Below are positions 10,916-22,787 of a stretch of DNA of 64,000 nt, in pieces. A program made the position numbers and the translations under genes. The DNA comes from Equus caballus (taxonomy: Eukaryota > Chordata > Mammalia > Perissodactyla > Equidae). Below the pieces are notes generated by a model that was not told where the DNA came from, did no database searches, and was given only the letters and a program-made list of their open reading frames with translations. Location: assembly GCF_041296265.1 (NCBI RefSeq), contig NC_091710.1:51341622-51405621 (forward strand), given 5' to 3'. Numbering within the stretch: position 1 is the stretch's first letter; each line of letters begins with the position of its first letter.

Positions 10916-11319
10916 CGTATCAGTGAGTTTCTCCCAAGAAACAGGACTTATAGGATGTGTAAACACAGAGAGGTTTATTTTAAGCAATTGTGATTCTGGA
11001 GGCTGGCAGGTCTGTAATATGAGGACGGGCCATCAGGCTCGAGACCCAGGGAAGAGTGGATGTGCAGCTCAAGCCTGAAGGCAGTGTGAGGCAGGATTCC
11101 TTCTTGCCCATGGAGGGCAGCGTTTGTTCCATTCAGGTCATCAACGGATTGCATCAGGACCACCCACATTATGGAGGGCAGTCTGCTTTACTCACAGTCC
11201 ATTGATTTAAGGACTAATCTCATCCACAAAACAATCTGCAGAAATGTCTAGATTAATGTTCAACCAAATAGCTGGACACCGTGGCCTATGCAAGCTGACA
11301 GAGAAACTTAACCATCACA
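10916..11319 (-). mobile_element. Solo LTR fossil, ERVL/MLT2-like
   Basis: The reverse complement begins TGTGATGGTTAA-like and contains phrases such as 'ccataatgtgggtggtcctg' typical of MLT2-type ERVL LTRs. No internal region is attached. It is an ancient solo LTR shared by units 1-4. The subfamily is from memory. Confidence 0.55.
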
Positions 11320-11561
11320 CCGGACCTTCAGCTTTCCCGGGCGATCTTCGAAGCCTCCCGAGTCCAATCTTGGTCCCATGCTTCAGAGGGGCTGTAATAT
11401 AACTTCTTTCCACTGGCATCTCCCTCATGTTTTCTCATATTTCAGGAGCCTGAAACCTTAAACACTTCTGTCATTTACATGTAAAGCTCATGGGATGATG
11501 GTTTTGCTTTGTTTTATTTTGATACCCATCTATAATTGTGTAATTGATACCATCTTCGAAT

Positions 11562-11583
11562 ACTCAATGACGTCATTGAGTCA
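11562..11583. promoter_or_regulatory. Palindromic CRE with overlapping AP-1-like site
   Basis: A perfect 20 bp palindrome (11562-11581) is centred on a consensus CRE, TGACGTCA (11568-11575), and runs into a consensus AP-1 site TGAGTCA (11577-11583). Function is unknown; it lies far from either defensin promoter. Confidence 0.4.
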
Positions 11584-12447
11584 GGCATGGCACTGACTGC
11601 CTCACCTGGCACACCATCAGGTGGGAGAGAGGCGACCGTCATGTCTGAGAAGTGAGGAAGGGAGACTCACGACATGGTGACCAGTCTTCAGTCTCAGGTC
11701 TATTGACTCCAAAATTCATGGTCTCAAACTTTAGACACCATACCTCCAAACTGTGGAAAATCTACTACAGAGAAAGCTGATGAAGTTGTAGCCTTGAAGG
11801 GACCTGGGAAGTAGGATCAAGGTGCTGCCGTTTCTTCTGGGCATGATAAAAACTCATCTCAGGAGGCTTCAGGGGAGAGATATCAGCATCAGTGTTTGAA
11901 GGAGGAATCGAGAAACTCTGTTCTGGTCTCCAGATTGCAAAACTGTGTCCCCGTGGGTACCTCGTTTAACTTCCCAGGGCTTCAGTTTCGTCATCGGAAA
12001 ACCGAGAGCTTCGGCCTCAGTGGTCTCTAACGGGTCTTGTTTTTCCAAAGAATTTGGACTTCACGATTGTGCAAAAGTCTTTGGGGCCACAGGGCAGACA
12101 TGGACAATATGAAAGAGACGAACCTGGCTGTGCTCCAACAGAAATTTACAGCAACAGTTGGAGGATCAGACGCGGCCCACGGGCCATATAATTACTGACC
12201 ACTAGCCTGGACCTTCTTCTGTTTCAGGAGATATCTGGAAGCAGAGCAACAGGCAAGAGGGGCAAGTATGTGAATGTGTGTGGATACGGGGACGAGGAGG
12301 ACAAGGGTGGTTACAGCGCGGAGCTCAGATAGACAAAGCTGTGAGGGCTCAGGTCCTACTGGCAGGCATGGCCCAGTCAGAACTTGTGCAGTCTGAGGCA
12401 ATGAGCATTGCTTTAGCTCTATCAGGACCTCTCGATGTGCCTATTCT

Positions 12448-12677
12448 TTTTTTTTTTTTTTTTAAAGATTTTATTATTTCCTTTTTCTCCCCAAAGCCCC
12501 CCGGTACATAGTTGTATATTCTTCGTTGTGGGTTCTTCTAGTTGTGGCATGTGGGACGCTGCCTCAGCGTGGTCTGATGAGCAGTGCCATGTCCGCGCCC
12601 AGGATTCGAACCAACGAAACACTGGGCTGCCTGCAGCGGAGCGCGCGAACTTAACCACTCGGCCACGGGGCCAGCCC
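12448..12677 (-). mobile_element. ERE1-type equine SINE, minus strand
   Basis: A T-run at the left, tRNA-like B box reversed ('ggattcgaacc') and the reversed equid head ending in GGGGCCAGCCC identify an ERE1-type SINE on the minus strand. A perfect 17 bp target duplication flanks it (12431-12447 and 12678-12694). Unit 3 has the uninterrupted target at 41789-41805. Confidence 0.92.
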
Positions 12678-12774
12678 CTCGATGTGCCTATTCTACTGAA
12701 CGTTTAGCTTCTCCAATTCTCCTTACATCCACCACCCCGGGCATGTGGCTGGTGCTCCCTTTTCCTCCAGGGAA

Positions 12775-12945
12775 GGTAAGCGTGACCTGCTATGCAGAAG
12801 AGGACCTGTCAGTGTCAGGCGCATCTCTTGGGGCCTGCACTCTCAGCGGTGCTCATCACTTGGCTTCTTCAATGGGCGCACCAACATTCAAGATCCGGAT
12901 CGAAGGCCTGGAGGGAACAGTTGCTACCTTCTGTGCCTGTCCCTG
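12775..12945 (+). pseudogene. Possible class D defensin exon relic
   Basis: After a pyrimidine-rich tract, the sequence contains VTCY and, shortly after, SLGACTLSG, which resembles the Cys1 and Cys4 surroundings of alpha-defensin mature peptides, but the cysteine set is incomplete and no exon 1 is seen nearby. The frame stays open to a TGA at 12944-12946. It could be chance or another kind of gene fragment. Copies lie at the same place in units 2, 3 and 4. Confidence 0.25.
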
Positions 12946-13177
12946 AGCTCTTTTTCTCATCCCAGGTAAAGTCTTCACAACAAGCTTGTGTTTCTACTTT
13001 TTGGATGTTTGATACGTGTATCAGTTGGGACTCGTGTAAACACCAGCAAGAGATTTTTGACTGAAACGCTCTTAAGCAAAATTCTGGATGAGATACTTGG
13101 GGAATTCAAAGGGTGATGTTGGCCTCAGACACGAAGCGGTATAAATGAGCAAATGATACTGAAGGTCAGTCTGTCAA

Positions 13178-13200
13178 TCTCTCTCTCTCTCTATCTATCC
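13178..13200. repeat. Simple repeat (TC)n/(TATC)n
   Basis: A short TC run passes into ATCTATC repeats. Its length differs slightly in unit 3. Confidence 0.8.
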
Positions 13201-13315
13201 ATAATGACCTATTATCTATCGATCTCTTCCACTGCCCTGGAGATATGCATGGTCCGCTTCCTCCCCACGCACACCTTGTTTTACTGTTCCCCATTGCTCT
13301 TAACATCTTGAACTG

Positions 13316-13702
13316 TGTATGTTACATTTCTAAGGCCGCCATAACAAAATACCACAGACTGGGTGGTTTAAAGAACAGAAATTTATTTCTCACAGTTCTG
13401 GAGGCTAGAAGTCCAAAATCCAGGTGTCACAGGGTGGCTTTCTGCTGAGGCCTCTCTCTCCGGCTTGCAGATGGCCCCTTCTCACTGTGTCCTTTACACT
13501 CATTCATCCATCTGTGTCCCAATTGCCTCTTCTCATAAGGGCACTAGTCCTTGTGAGGGGTGGATTAAGCACCCACTCTAATGGCCTCCTTTTAACTTCA
13601 TCACCTCTGTAGAGGCCCATCTCAAAATACAGTCACGTTTGAGGTACTGGGGCTTAAGGCTTCAACATGTGAATTCCGGGGCCCATGAGTCAGCCTATAG
13701 CA
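13316..13702 (-). mobile_element. Solo LTR fossil, MaLR/MLT1-like
   Basis: The phrases 'ccataacaaaataccacaga', 'cagttctggaggctagaagt' and 'ggtactggggcttaaggctt' match the reverse complement of MLT1-type ERVL-MaLR LTRs. Only the LTR is present. It is ancient and shared by units 1-4. Confidence 0.65.
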
Positions 13703-15553
13703 CCGTTCTATCATTTGATCTTTTTCTTGAATCCTGTCTCTCCCTCAGACACTGAGAAGAGAGCCCTGTGGTGTGGGGATTTCTGTGTTGTTGGTCATCT
13801 GCTGTAGCCGCAGTGCTGACAACAGTGTTTGGAATACGGAAGAAACCAGAAACCATAAATAATTCCTGAGGGAGTACATTATGCCTTTTTTCTCAACTAA
13901 AACAGTGAGTTACCTAATGCTTAGGTTGAAGGTTAAGTTATTGTTTGGGCGTTAATTTCCCTTGTAATAAAAAACATACTCTCAAAACCATTTTACAGGG
14001 CTCAACACCAAAACTTGGGGGCTCAAAGTCATGTCATGTTTGCGACCAAACCAGGCCCCAAGGTCACTCTCAGATCTTTTTCGCTGTCTTGAATCTGAGG
14101 CTTTCTTTGCACCTGCCAGTTTGCCTTTCCACACCGTAGTCCCGGCCTGGACAGCGGCTCAGTGCCCAGCTTCCTGCAGCTCGCTGTCAGAAACCCCGAC
14201 ACTGACTTCCTGGGTTTCTTGCCACCGGGTTTTCCTGAGGTCTCCATGGCTGTGAGAACCTGGGAAGACTGCACTACTGTGTAGACCTGTAAGTCTCGCC
14301 TTTGCTAAGCCTAGTGGTACCTCTGGTTGTGAGACATCAAATTTGGATGCCAGTGGTGGTCTTCATCCTCCTACCTTCAGCTGGACCCAGCACGGTTACC
14401 AGAACAATCCAAGCCCTCCTGAGGTAATGAGCAGGCAAGAAATCCCCACGGACAATCTTACTGCAGATGCTAGTGCCACGCGTGAGCATTGTCACCTTCT
14501 TTCTGCAAAATTGTGAAGCTGAGTGTCAGCCCTAGAGCAAAAATGAAGCAGGTGTGTAAGTAAGGGCCCCATAAGCATTATCACCACCCCAACTGGAGTA
14601 GTCTGAAACCCCTCCCGGACACACCTCAGATCTTGTAATGATTCATTTTCCCCTGCAAGGCTGTCACTGTTGTTCAATCTGTAAGATGCTGTACATGTGC
14701 GCATGCCCAGAGTGAGTGGAGAAGCACAGCGTGTGATGTGCATCCCTGAGCTACCTCCACATGCCTCAGGGCATCCTCCCTGCCTTCTCTGGGCTGGGGG
14801 CCTCTGCAGTGCAGCTTGAAAGTGTGGGGGGTGAACCTTTCACTCCTCTCATCGGCCCTTCCTCTGAGGCCTGTCTGCCTGGGGAGAAGGGGGGAGGCTT
14901 CTTCCTTGCATGACACCACATGGGACATTCTAGCTCCCTCCAGGGCCGCCAGCAGAGAATGAGCTCAGGGAGTGCTTCTTAGAAAAGGCCAGATTTCCCG
15001 GGAACATGGAAATATGATAAAAAAAACAAAGCAAAACGATGTGGGCTGTTATACTGGAAGCCAGATGGGAGAGAGGAATGAGGAGGAGCACATTGGAGAG
15101 GTTCTCGTGGTCTGATCTGTCACAGATGAGGAGGATTTCAATCTCTGATGCTGGAGGGCCCTGCCGGGAGAAGGAGCCTTCCCACCACCTTGACTGCACT
15201 TTCTGGAGCCAGAGAACCTGCGTAAATACAGAGAGAGACAGACGCGGTGTGGACAAAGCACATCAGCTCGCATGACAATTTGTTCAGAAACGAACGTCCC
15301 CAGACCCAGGTGATTCCAGCCTTGGGAATGCTGCTGCCCCGCTCACTAGTGTCCCCGTCTTATCTGAGTATCTGACCATTTATGTCAGTTGTCAGAACGT
15401 TTAGGCGTTTCACTGTTTTCATCCTTTTCGCTCTCTGATGTCTCGTTCATTAGCAGTCGGTCATTCCTGTGCTAAGTGCAATAACAGTCAATTTTTTAAA
15501 AGGACACAAACCAAACAGACAATAAGAGAAAACACAGCAGATAACTCATAACT

Positions 15554-15792
15554 GGTCACCAAACAGTATACATAGCGTGATGTCACTTTTATTGAAATAC
15601 AGTAAATATACAGAACAGGGTCCAAAGACTACCCAGGAAACAACAGTTCTCAGAAGGGCTGAGTTGCAGGTGGTTCTGTGAGTTCTGTTTTAGTCTCTAG
15701 TTTTGGATGTGTTTCTATATTGAGCATGAATCGTTATGGTAATAGGAAAAAAATTAAGCGATAAAGTAGGAAAAGGAAAAATAAAAAGAAGG
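15554..15792 (+). mobile_element. Old L1 3'-end fragment (tentative), unit 2
   Basis: Same fragment as at 3044 in unit 1. Confidence 0.35.
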
Positions 15793-17150
15793 ATCTGAAA
15801 ATATTTAGAATGCATTCAATTTTTCAAAATCACTTTGCTCAGCTCTACTGACTCTGGCAGTGTGTTCATAGATTTTTCATCTGGAGAAAACAAGCTTGAA
15901 GTCGGCCATCCATCCGTAGGACTTTCTCTAAAGAAACTGTACCTGCAATGTATCAGTTCCTATGATCTGTTTCCTACATGTCATGTGGCCAGATGCGGAG
16001 GTGTCTCAGACGAGTGGAGGGAGAAATGGATGGAAGATGAAGCAGACACAGAGAGCCAACAGGCAGGGGGTCCTCGTGCCTGGGAGCCTCCTGATGGGGA
16101 GAGCACCCAGGAGGGAGACGGGAGCCTGGTCTTCCCTGGGGTGTGAGAGGCCTCCAGCCCTGTGGGGATACAATTCTGAGGGCAGCAGGAGCAGGGGGTG
16201 ATGAGCCACGGAGAAGGCTTTGTCCTAAAATGCCATCTCTGTGTGCTGCTGGCCTAGGCGTTTGATGACCAGACCTTTGATGGCTCTCTGATCCCGTGGC
16301 TCCCCTTCAACACCACCTATGCGTCTTGACAAAGGCCCATATTGCCTTCCCTGCTCCCCATGTGCCTACGGTCACCAGCAGTAAGCGGGACCTCGCAGCA
16401 TCATCTGCTCTCTGGAATAGCCTGGGACACAAAACCTTTCTCCAAAACCAGATCTATTGATGCCTTAAGATATCAGGAATTTATTTCCCTTCAGGCTCAT
16501 TCGCTTGCACCATACTTTTCAGCATGGGCAGGTTCACTCCATGTTAAGTTCTAAACTCATGGCTCAGGGGAATTCACTCCCTCTTTCCGCGGATTTCCAC
16601 GTTGCAGATGTGAGCACGGTGTTTGTCCTGGCCCTCAAGTTGGCAGAGGCTGGATCAGACTCAGAGTTAAGACAAGAAAAATGTTTCTTTAGGCGTTATT
16701 GTAAATGGCAGCAAGTTTGAAGTCAAAGGACAATAGTCAATGGTGAGTTAATACAGTAAACAAAACAAGAAAGGCAAAAAGAAAGCTATTTTGTGCTAAA
16801 TTATTCCACAGAAACACAGTAAAGTCTACAATCATTTCCCAGACTGTCGGTAGAATTTTCTAGAAATACTTCTCCCAGAAAGAAACCTAGGAAGAGGATG
16901 CTGGGCGGCAAGGTCATCCTGTAGTCTAGGCTGAGCCATGAGCGGGTCCCGTGAGTCCTTGTCCAACGCAGACAAATGGGCTCCCAGCCATGTTCTGGTT
17001 CACTGTCAATGCTGAGATCGACCTGTTAGACTGCGGACTGGACAGTGGTTTTTGAAACCTCCCATCTCTTTCTAGATTTCCCAAGAAAGCAGGATATTTC
17101 TGGGCTGCAGAAGGATGAAACGAGGCTGAAAAGAAAATTTTATTCGATAG

Positions 17151-17394
17151 GGGCCAGCCCTGAGGCTGAGTGGTTGGGTTCACGTTCAGCTTCTGTGGCT
17201 CAGGGCTTGGCTGGTTCGGATCCTGGATACCTAACTAGCACTGCTCATCAAGCCATGCTGAGGCGGCGTCCGACATAGCTCAACCAGAAGGACATACTAC
17301 TAGAAGATACAGCTATGTACTGGGGGGCTTTGGAGAGAAGAGGAAAAAACAAGATTGGCAACAGATGTGAGCTCAGAGCCAATCTTTGAAGAAA
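17151..17394 (+). mobile_element. ERE-type SINE, plus strand, unit 2
   Basis: Orthologous position to the unit 1 plus-strand SINE, with the same head, B-box-like 'ggttcggatcc' and tail. Confidence 0.8.
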
Positions 17395-17845
17395 GCGTTC
17401 TTCAATAAATAAGGACACTGGGTGATGAAGCACAGGGCAGAATCCTCGCAGAAAGCTTGAAACTGGAACCAAGCTTTCCCAAATTGCCCCGCCATCATCT
17501 CTACAGATGGAGAGGGAACACGTCACAGGGATGCAGACTGGGAGGGAATAGCGGGACTCCATATGCCAAGCTCAGAGATGTTCCATGAAGGACAGGAAGG
17601 CAGGGGGAATAGAGAAGGTATTAAACCTGCTGCTGCAGGGCCCCAGGCAGAGGAGGACTGCACAGTGAAAGCTGAACTCATTGAAGCGGGTAGTTCAGTC
17701 CAAGGTCATCCAGTTCATTTGCTAATTCACCTGGGTGTCGCAGGTGTGTTTTTAGCACTTGCTTCATCCCAAGTTCTATCTTAACTGCTAGGATGTATCA
17801 TTTGATATGATCGTGTGATGGTGATCAAATCCTAAAATGACAATA

Positions 17846-17986
17846 AGAGCATTTCTGGAGTTTGGACCACGAACCAGGCATTGCTCTAAGCATTTTGGAC
17901 GGCGTTATCATTTTATCCTCACCACAACGCAATGAAGACAAAGAAACTGAGAGGCAGAAACCTGCTTTCCCAGATGCACACACACA
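17846..17986 (-). mobile_element. MIR-like fragment, unit 2
   Basis: Same fragment as at 5335. Confidence 0.5.
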
Positions 17987-18563
17987 GGACATAAAGGCCT
18001 GAGACAGATGGGGTCCCTGCCCTCAAGGCCCCTCCCTCAGCGAGCAGGGAAAGCACAGACCCAGGATGCAGGCCAGGCTAATGACCTTCCAGACATTTTC
18101 TATTAATTCTGATTCCTGACTTTGTCTCTCACATTTAGGAAGAAGGAGTTGTCTTCTTTCCATCCTTCCTTCCATTGTGTCCGTATGTTGATTATTCTGT
18201 TGGTATATCCCTCTAGTGGGAAACGTCACATCTTTTCAACCTATACTTAAATGAGTATTTCCCTGTGAATAGTGAGAGTTAGTCACGATCCCGGATCTCC
18301 ATCTCCTCTTCTTTCTTGATCAATTCCCAAGTCTGGCTGATTTTCTTGGGAATTCTGATTCCCAATAGCAATTCATGAGTTTTTTTTAAATTTTCCCCCT
18401 TTGTTTGCTAACCTTTCCTTAACAAGAGCCTTAAGATAGATAGCCTTATCAAGCATTCATGGGAAATTAATAAAGGTAGACTAGTAATAAGTTCTACTGA
18501 GTCTTTGTTCATTGAACTCTGCTTCTTTGCTCTCATGTCAGCTTACTTGGGCCTTCTATTTAA

Positions 18564-18840
18564 TTGATTTGAGTGCATCCTGGAGCAATATTTTCCCAAA
18601 GGGCTTCATGCCTAGCAATTTCCTGAGTCTGGAACATCCAAAACCAGAGCATTTGTCCCTATAGATGGTATTATATATTGCCTCAGCACAGAATTCTATA
18701 TTAAGTGATGTTCTCTCAGAATTTGTGAAAATGCAATCTAGTATCCAGTGTGAGTGAGAAATCTCGTACACGTCTGATTATTGCCCTTTGTTAGCCACGC
18801 TTTTGGAAGTTTTCAACCATATCTCTTGACGTCTGAGATG
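18564..18840 (+). mobile_element. Old L1 fragment, unit 2
   Basis: Same fragment as at 6053. Confidence 0.45.
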
Positions 18841-19002
18841 CCCTATGAGGCATGTGCACACATTTTACTGGTAAATATTCAAGCAGATGAGAAATAGGGA
18901 AGGTTATCATGTTCCTATGAGGCGTTAGTCACGACAGCTGAAAAACAAACATGGACACCAGAAAATAGAGGCATCATGAGGTGGGGGCGGGGGGAGCAAC
19001 TA

Positions 19003-19120
19003 GATCAAAAGGACATCAAAGTTCCTCTGGGACGACAAGAGGATCTTTGGCCGCCCCACCTTCACCTAGTCACACATTCAACACAATACCTTCTTTCCTC
19101 CAATCTGTCTCCTATAAATA
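19003..19120 (+). promoter_or_regulatory. Class A defensin promoter, unit 2
   Basis: TATAAATA at 19113-19120 and TCF/LEF-like ATCAAAG at 19015-19021 plus GATCAAAA at 19003-19010, arranged as in unit 1. Confidence 0.6.
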
Positions 19121-19198
19121 CAGACTGACTCTGGGCTCCCCATTCACTCAGGCTCCTGCACTGCCATCTGGACCCTGTTCTCCAGGTGACTCACGGCC

Positions 19199-19884
19199 AT
19201 GAGGACCCTCGCCCTCCTCGCTGCCCTTCTTCTCTTGGCCTTCCATGCCCAGGCTGAGCCCCTGGGAGAGAAAGATGACCAGGTTCCTGCTCAGGACCAG
19301 CCTGGAGCCGACGTCCAGGGGATGACCATCTCCTTTGAGGGGGCCGAACGCTCCACTCGAGATGCTGCAGGTGAGAGACCAACCAGTTTGCTGTTAGGAT
19401 CTGCAGGCCAATTAGAGGGACTTGTCAGTACATGGAGGCTGGGCTCAAATTGGGTGAGTGGATGAGGTGGGGTGAGGAGTAAGTAACCCTAAGTTTGAGA
19501 GGTGGACTGTTGAGAAAGAATCTACATGATAGAGTGGGATCAGAGAAAAAATTAGGAACCTGCATGACCAACACCTAGTCAGGAAGATTTCTTGTGAGCT
19601 ATGACAAGACGGTGAATTCTCTCCACCCTAACATGACTGGTTTGGTCTACTGTAAGAAGACACCTGGCCTCTCTGCATATCCCCTTGAGGCTGGTTCTGC
19701 CTCTTTGCCCTCCCTCCTTCCCCTTGTACCTGACAGTCCTCTTCCTTCCACAGGCTCTAGGCCAGGTCTTATCTGCCACTGCAGCTCCTTTTGCCAAAGA
19801 CCTTATAAGCAAGAGGGGATCTGTACCACAGGCCCATTCCAAAGGCTTTGCTGTCGTCCTGATCGTCGTCGTGGTCCTCGCTGA
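19199..19884 (+). CDS. DEFA: Alpha-defensin precursor, class A gene 2
   Basis: Coding exons 19199-19370 and 19754-19884, intron 383 bp, 100 residues. Signal peptide and prosegment are as in gene 1 except Ala57. The mature peptide has ICHCSSFC at its start, QRPYKQEGIC around Cys4 and TTGPFQR before the final CC pair, followed by PDRRRGPR; net charge about +7 by count. Residues that differ from the other genes cluster after Cys3. AATAAA is at 19984-19989. The intron appears identical by eye to that of gene 5, yet exon 2 differs from gene 5 at eight residues, which is unusual for such recent duplicates. Confidence 0.93.
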
Positions 19885-20057
19885 GCTTTGTGGATTGAGA
19901 CCCAAAGCAGCAACGGATTCTATTGCAAGACCTGCAAAAGGGTTTACTCTTTCTACCTTCAATTTTTCTTAAATCTTCTCCAAAATAAACTTCCAGCATT
20001 GAATGCAGTGTGTTTGTCAATTTCTTCTCTTTTTCCTTTTTTGGCTTTTCATAGAGC

Positions 20058-22243
20058 TTGTTTATAGCTGCGGTTGACTTGTATAGAGAATTCAGTCCAG
20101 AATGGTATCGTTAAGTTAACTGGACTTTGCCTCCCAGTGCTGCAAAATTTGAGAATTATACGGCAACAAGAAAAGCAGAAACAATAAAAACAATTGGTAA
20201 TTACAACAGTGTTAATCTACAAAATTCCATCCATTCATAACGACCCTCCGATGAGAAATCCGAGTATAAAGTGTAGGAGAAGGTGGTGCTGACTCAAAGG
20301 AAAAGTGGATCCAATGGGCTTCTTTACTTGTTCCTTACACTTAACAGATGGGAGGGCATTGACATACAGGATATTTTCTTATTTTAAGAGTATATGTTAA
20401 GTACAGATATATATGTTTTTCTAACTCTATCAACAAGCCAGAGTGAACTACAGCTTCAGTGAGCCACAACCAAGAAAAGAGGAAGAAGTGTGCCGCAAAC
20501 ACAAAATGTTGATCAGCGGCAGTATCCCCAAGTAATGCCCAGAGAGAAGGGGGGTCCAGAAGCTGGTCAGTAGAGGTGGTCATGCCCAGGGACCAGTGAA
20601 ATAACTGGTCTGCCTTCGAACATCAAAAAGTAAATTAGGCCAATGTCCAATGAAGGAGGTGGTCTCAGCTCTCTCTCTCTCTTCAAAGTCATTGAGTCTA
20701 CTAATTACCATAAACCCCTACTAATTTTAGTGAAATTCCAGCAAGAAATAGTGCATTTGCAGTAATGCTAATGAACCAAGTCAATACATCATAATGATGA
20801 GACAAGGGCTCCTACACTTACTGTCCTGAAAAAACTTAAAGAAGGCCTGATGTGTCAGAAAGGCAAGTGCCTAAATTCAAAATTTCTATAAAAGGCAGGG
20901 ATTTAAGAGCACCATGATATGACAAAAGAAACTATTTTTATTACAAAAGCAAGTCTCATCCTGATAACAACCCATCGCTCAGGTGTGAATCAACACGGAG
21001 ACACACCCAGCGCCTTTTCCTGATGGAGAGTCAGCTGTTTGACGTGAAGATCTACAAGCTCATTGAGCCTCCTCCTGGAGGGAGGAAAGATGCAGCACAG
21101 AGAGCCCGAAGAGAAGGAGGAAGACACAGAGCTCTCCTGTTGCCTAAAGTCACTTTGATGTTCCTCTGATCTAGCACCTCCACCCATGGCCTTAGGTCTA
21201 CCTACATCCTGGACGTCTGTGGGTACCATCCCTACGTCAAAATGATAAGGATCCCAATAACCCCTGGGAATGGACAGCTCACCCGAGAGAGGGCGGCCGG
21301 TCTGCCAGACACTCTGCCTCAGAGCACACGACACCAGGAGTTCTTTTTGTGCCAGAAAAGCAGTAACAAATGGAAGATTGAGTTTTACGAACTTGAGTGT
21401 GAAAGACACAAAACTCAAAAATGTGAAAGAATTTTTTGAACGACCTAAAAATCCAAAGTTTCTGCATGGAGAAAAGAAGGCAAAAGCCATAATGACGACA
21501 TCTGGAAACCATTTCCAATACTTGTGACAAAAAGCTCCTTTACTGAATTGACACAGAACTCCTACAAGTCACCCCAAATAAATACGCCAACAATTACATT
21601 TCCGAAAACAAGCAAAAAAGAAAGGACGTTTCAGAGGAAATAAACACAAATACGTCTCAGACATGAGAACACGTTGACCCTGATTCCTGAGAGAAATGCA
21701 GATCAAGAAGGCACTGGGACCCAAATTCTTCCCTCTGAGATTGGGAAAGACCAGAAAGCCTCACAGGCCATACATCAGCCTGCTTTCAGCCGCAGACACC
21801 AGGAATCCCAACAAACAATGGCTTTAGAAAAACAAATGCAGGCTTTTCCCATGTCACAACAATCTGAAAGTGGTCGGTCCAGGAGGGTGAGGTGGCTCAA
21901 CTATGTTCTCAAGGACCCAGCATCATGTGCACCTGCTCCCACGTGCAACCGACGAACTGTCTTCTTTGTGGGCAAAATACAGCTGCTGCAGGTCCAAGTG
22001 CTCCTGTCACCCAAGCAGAGAGATGGAGGAGAATAGAAAAGAATAGCTCAACAATGGATGGGAGGCAAGAAGAAAGATTTATTTTCTTATGTACAAAGGA
22101 TGCCCTTCCAAGCCATGACATTTCTTTGATCAGAACTCTCTTTAGGGGCAACTCTGAGTGGCAAGAAGAGTCTAGGACATTACGTATTCACATGGCTGCC
22201 CAGATTCTAGGCGGGAAGAAAGGATGATGGAAATGGGCTAATC
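20058..22243. other. Class A to class B spacer, unit 2
   Basis: This is the segment missing from unit 1. It includes class A downstream flank (to about 21060) and a block homologous to 590-1152. The longest open frame in the window (20990-21490, minus, 166 codons) lies here, but I recognise no domain, and the diverged homologue at 590-1152 does not keep it, so I do not call a gene. A (CT)n run is at 20669-20682. The part from 22030 to 22240 may be repeat-derived but I cannot name it. Confidence 0.5.
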
Positions 22244-22376
22244 CCAGGGCCTCTATAACACTCTCCACTGCGGGCAGGGAGCATCAGGGTTGCCGTATTT
22301 CTGTGAGTGCTGTTGGCACAACCTCCCTGGAGGACAATGGAGTAACAGGTGTAAAGGTTTGAGATCTGTTCTTTAA

Positions 22377-22787
22377 CCCAGAAATTCTACCACAGGAAAT
22401 TTGTCTAAAAGTTGGAGTCACTTATGAGCCACATCATACATATATAGAGATATTCACTACACTTTTGTTCTAACTGCAAGAGTTTAGAAATAACCCAACT
22501 GTAGCAATTTTCTGTTTGATCAATAAAAAAAGTAACAATGGAGTATGACAGCAGTGGATTAGTGCAGAGTTATTAAAAGTAATGACAGAGTTCTGTATGT
22601 GCAGATATAAAATTGTTCGAGCTAACTAACGAGGTGGCTCAAGCAAACTACAGAATAATGTGTTAACGGCGGGCTTTCCTGGACAAGGCTGAGGGACGGG
22701 GCTGGGAGAGGAGAGACTGCCGTTTGTCACTCACCACTCATCCTTTTGAATTTTGCTCCCTGTTCCTGAATTAAAATTTTTTTTAGT
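22377..22787 (+). mobile_element. Old L1 3'-end fragment, unit 2
   Basis: Same fragment as at 7699. Confidence 0.6.

Larger units (their letters stand above)
2763..15271. repeat. Tandem array unit 1 (12.5 kb)
   Basis: First unit of the array, defined from the 'atgacaattt' phrase that recurs at 15272, 29950, 44341 and 59022. It carries an intact class A defensin, a class B pseudogene, two LTR fossils and two ERE SINEs. It is about 2.17 kb shorter than unit 2 because the class A to class B spacer is deleted at 7541-7571. Its left part (2763 to about 6400) is more diverged from the other units than its right part. Outside the listed elements, 3300-4600 and 13,700-15,271 hold no gene or repeat I can name. 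Confidence 0.9.

Noticed and set aside
15835-16146. 103-codon plus-strand open frame repeated in units 2-5
   Set aside because: Unit 1 does not keep the same frame and I see no homology or gene signals.
20990-21490. Longest open frame (166 codons, minus strand), present also in units 3 and 4
   Set aside because: No recognisable domain, no promoter or splice context, and the diverged homologue at 590-1152 does not preserve it. Near-identical units make its persistence uninformative.
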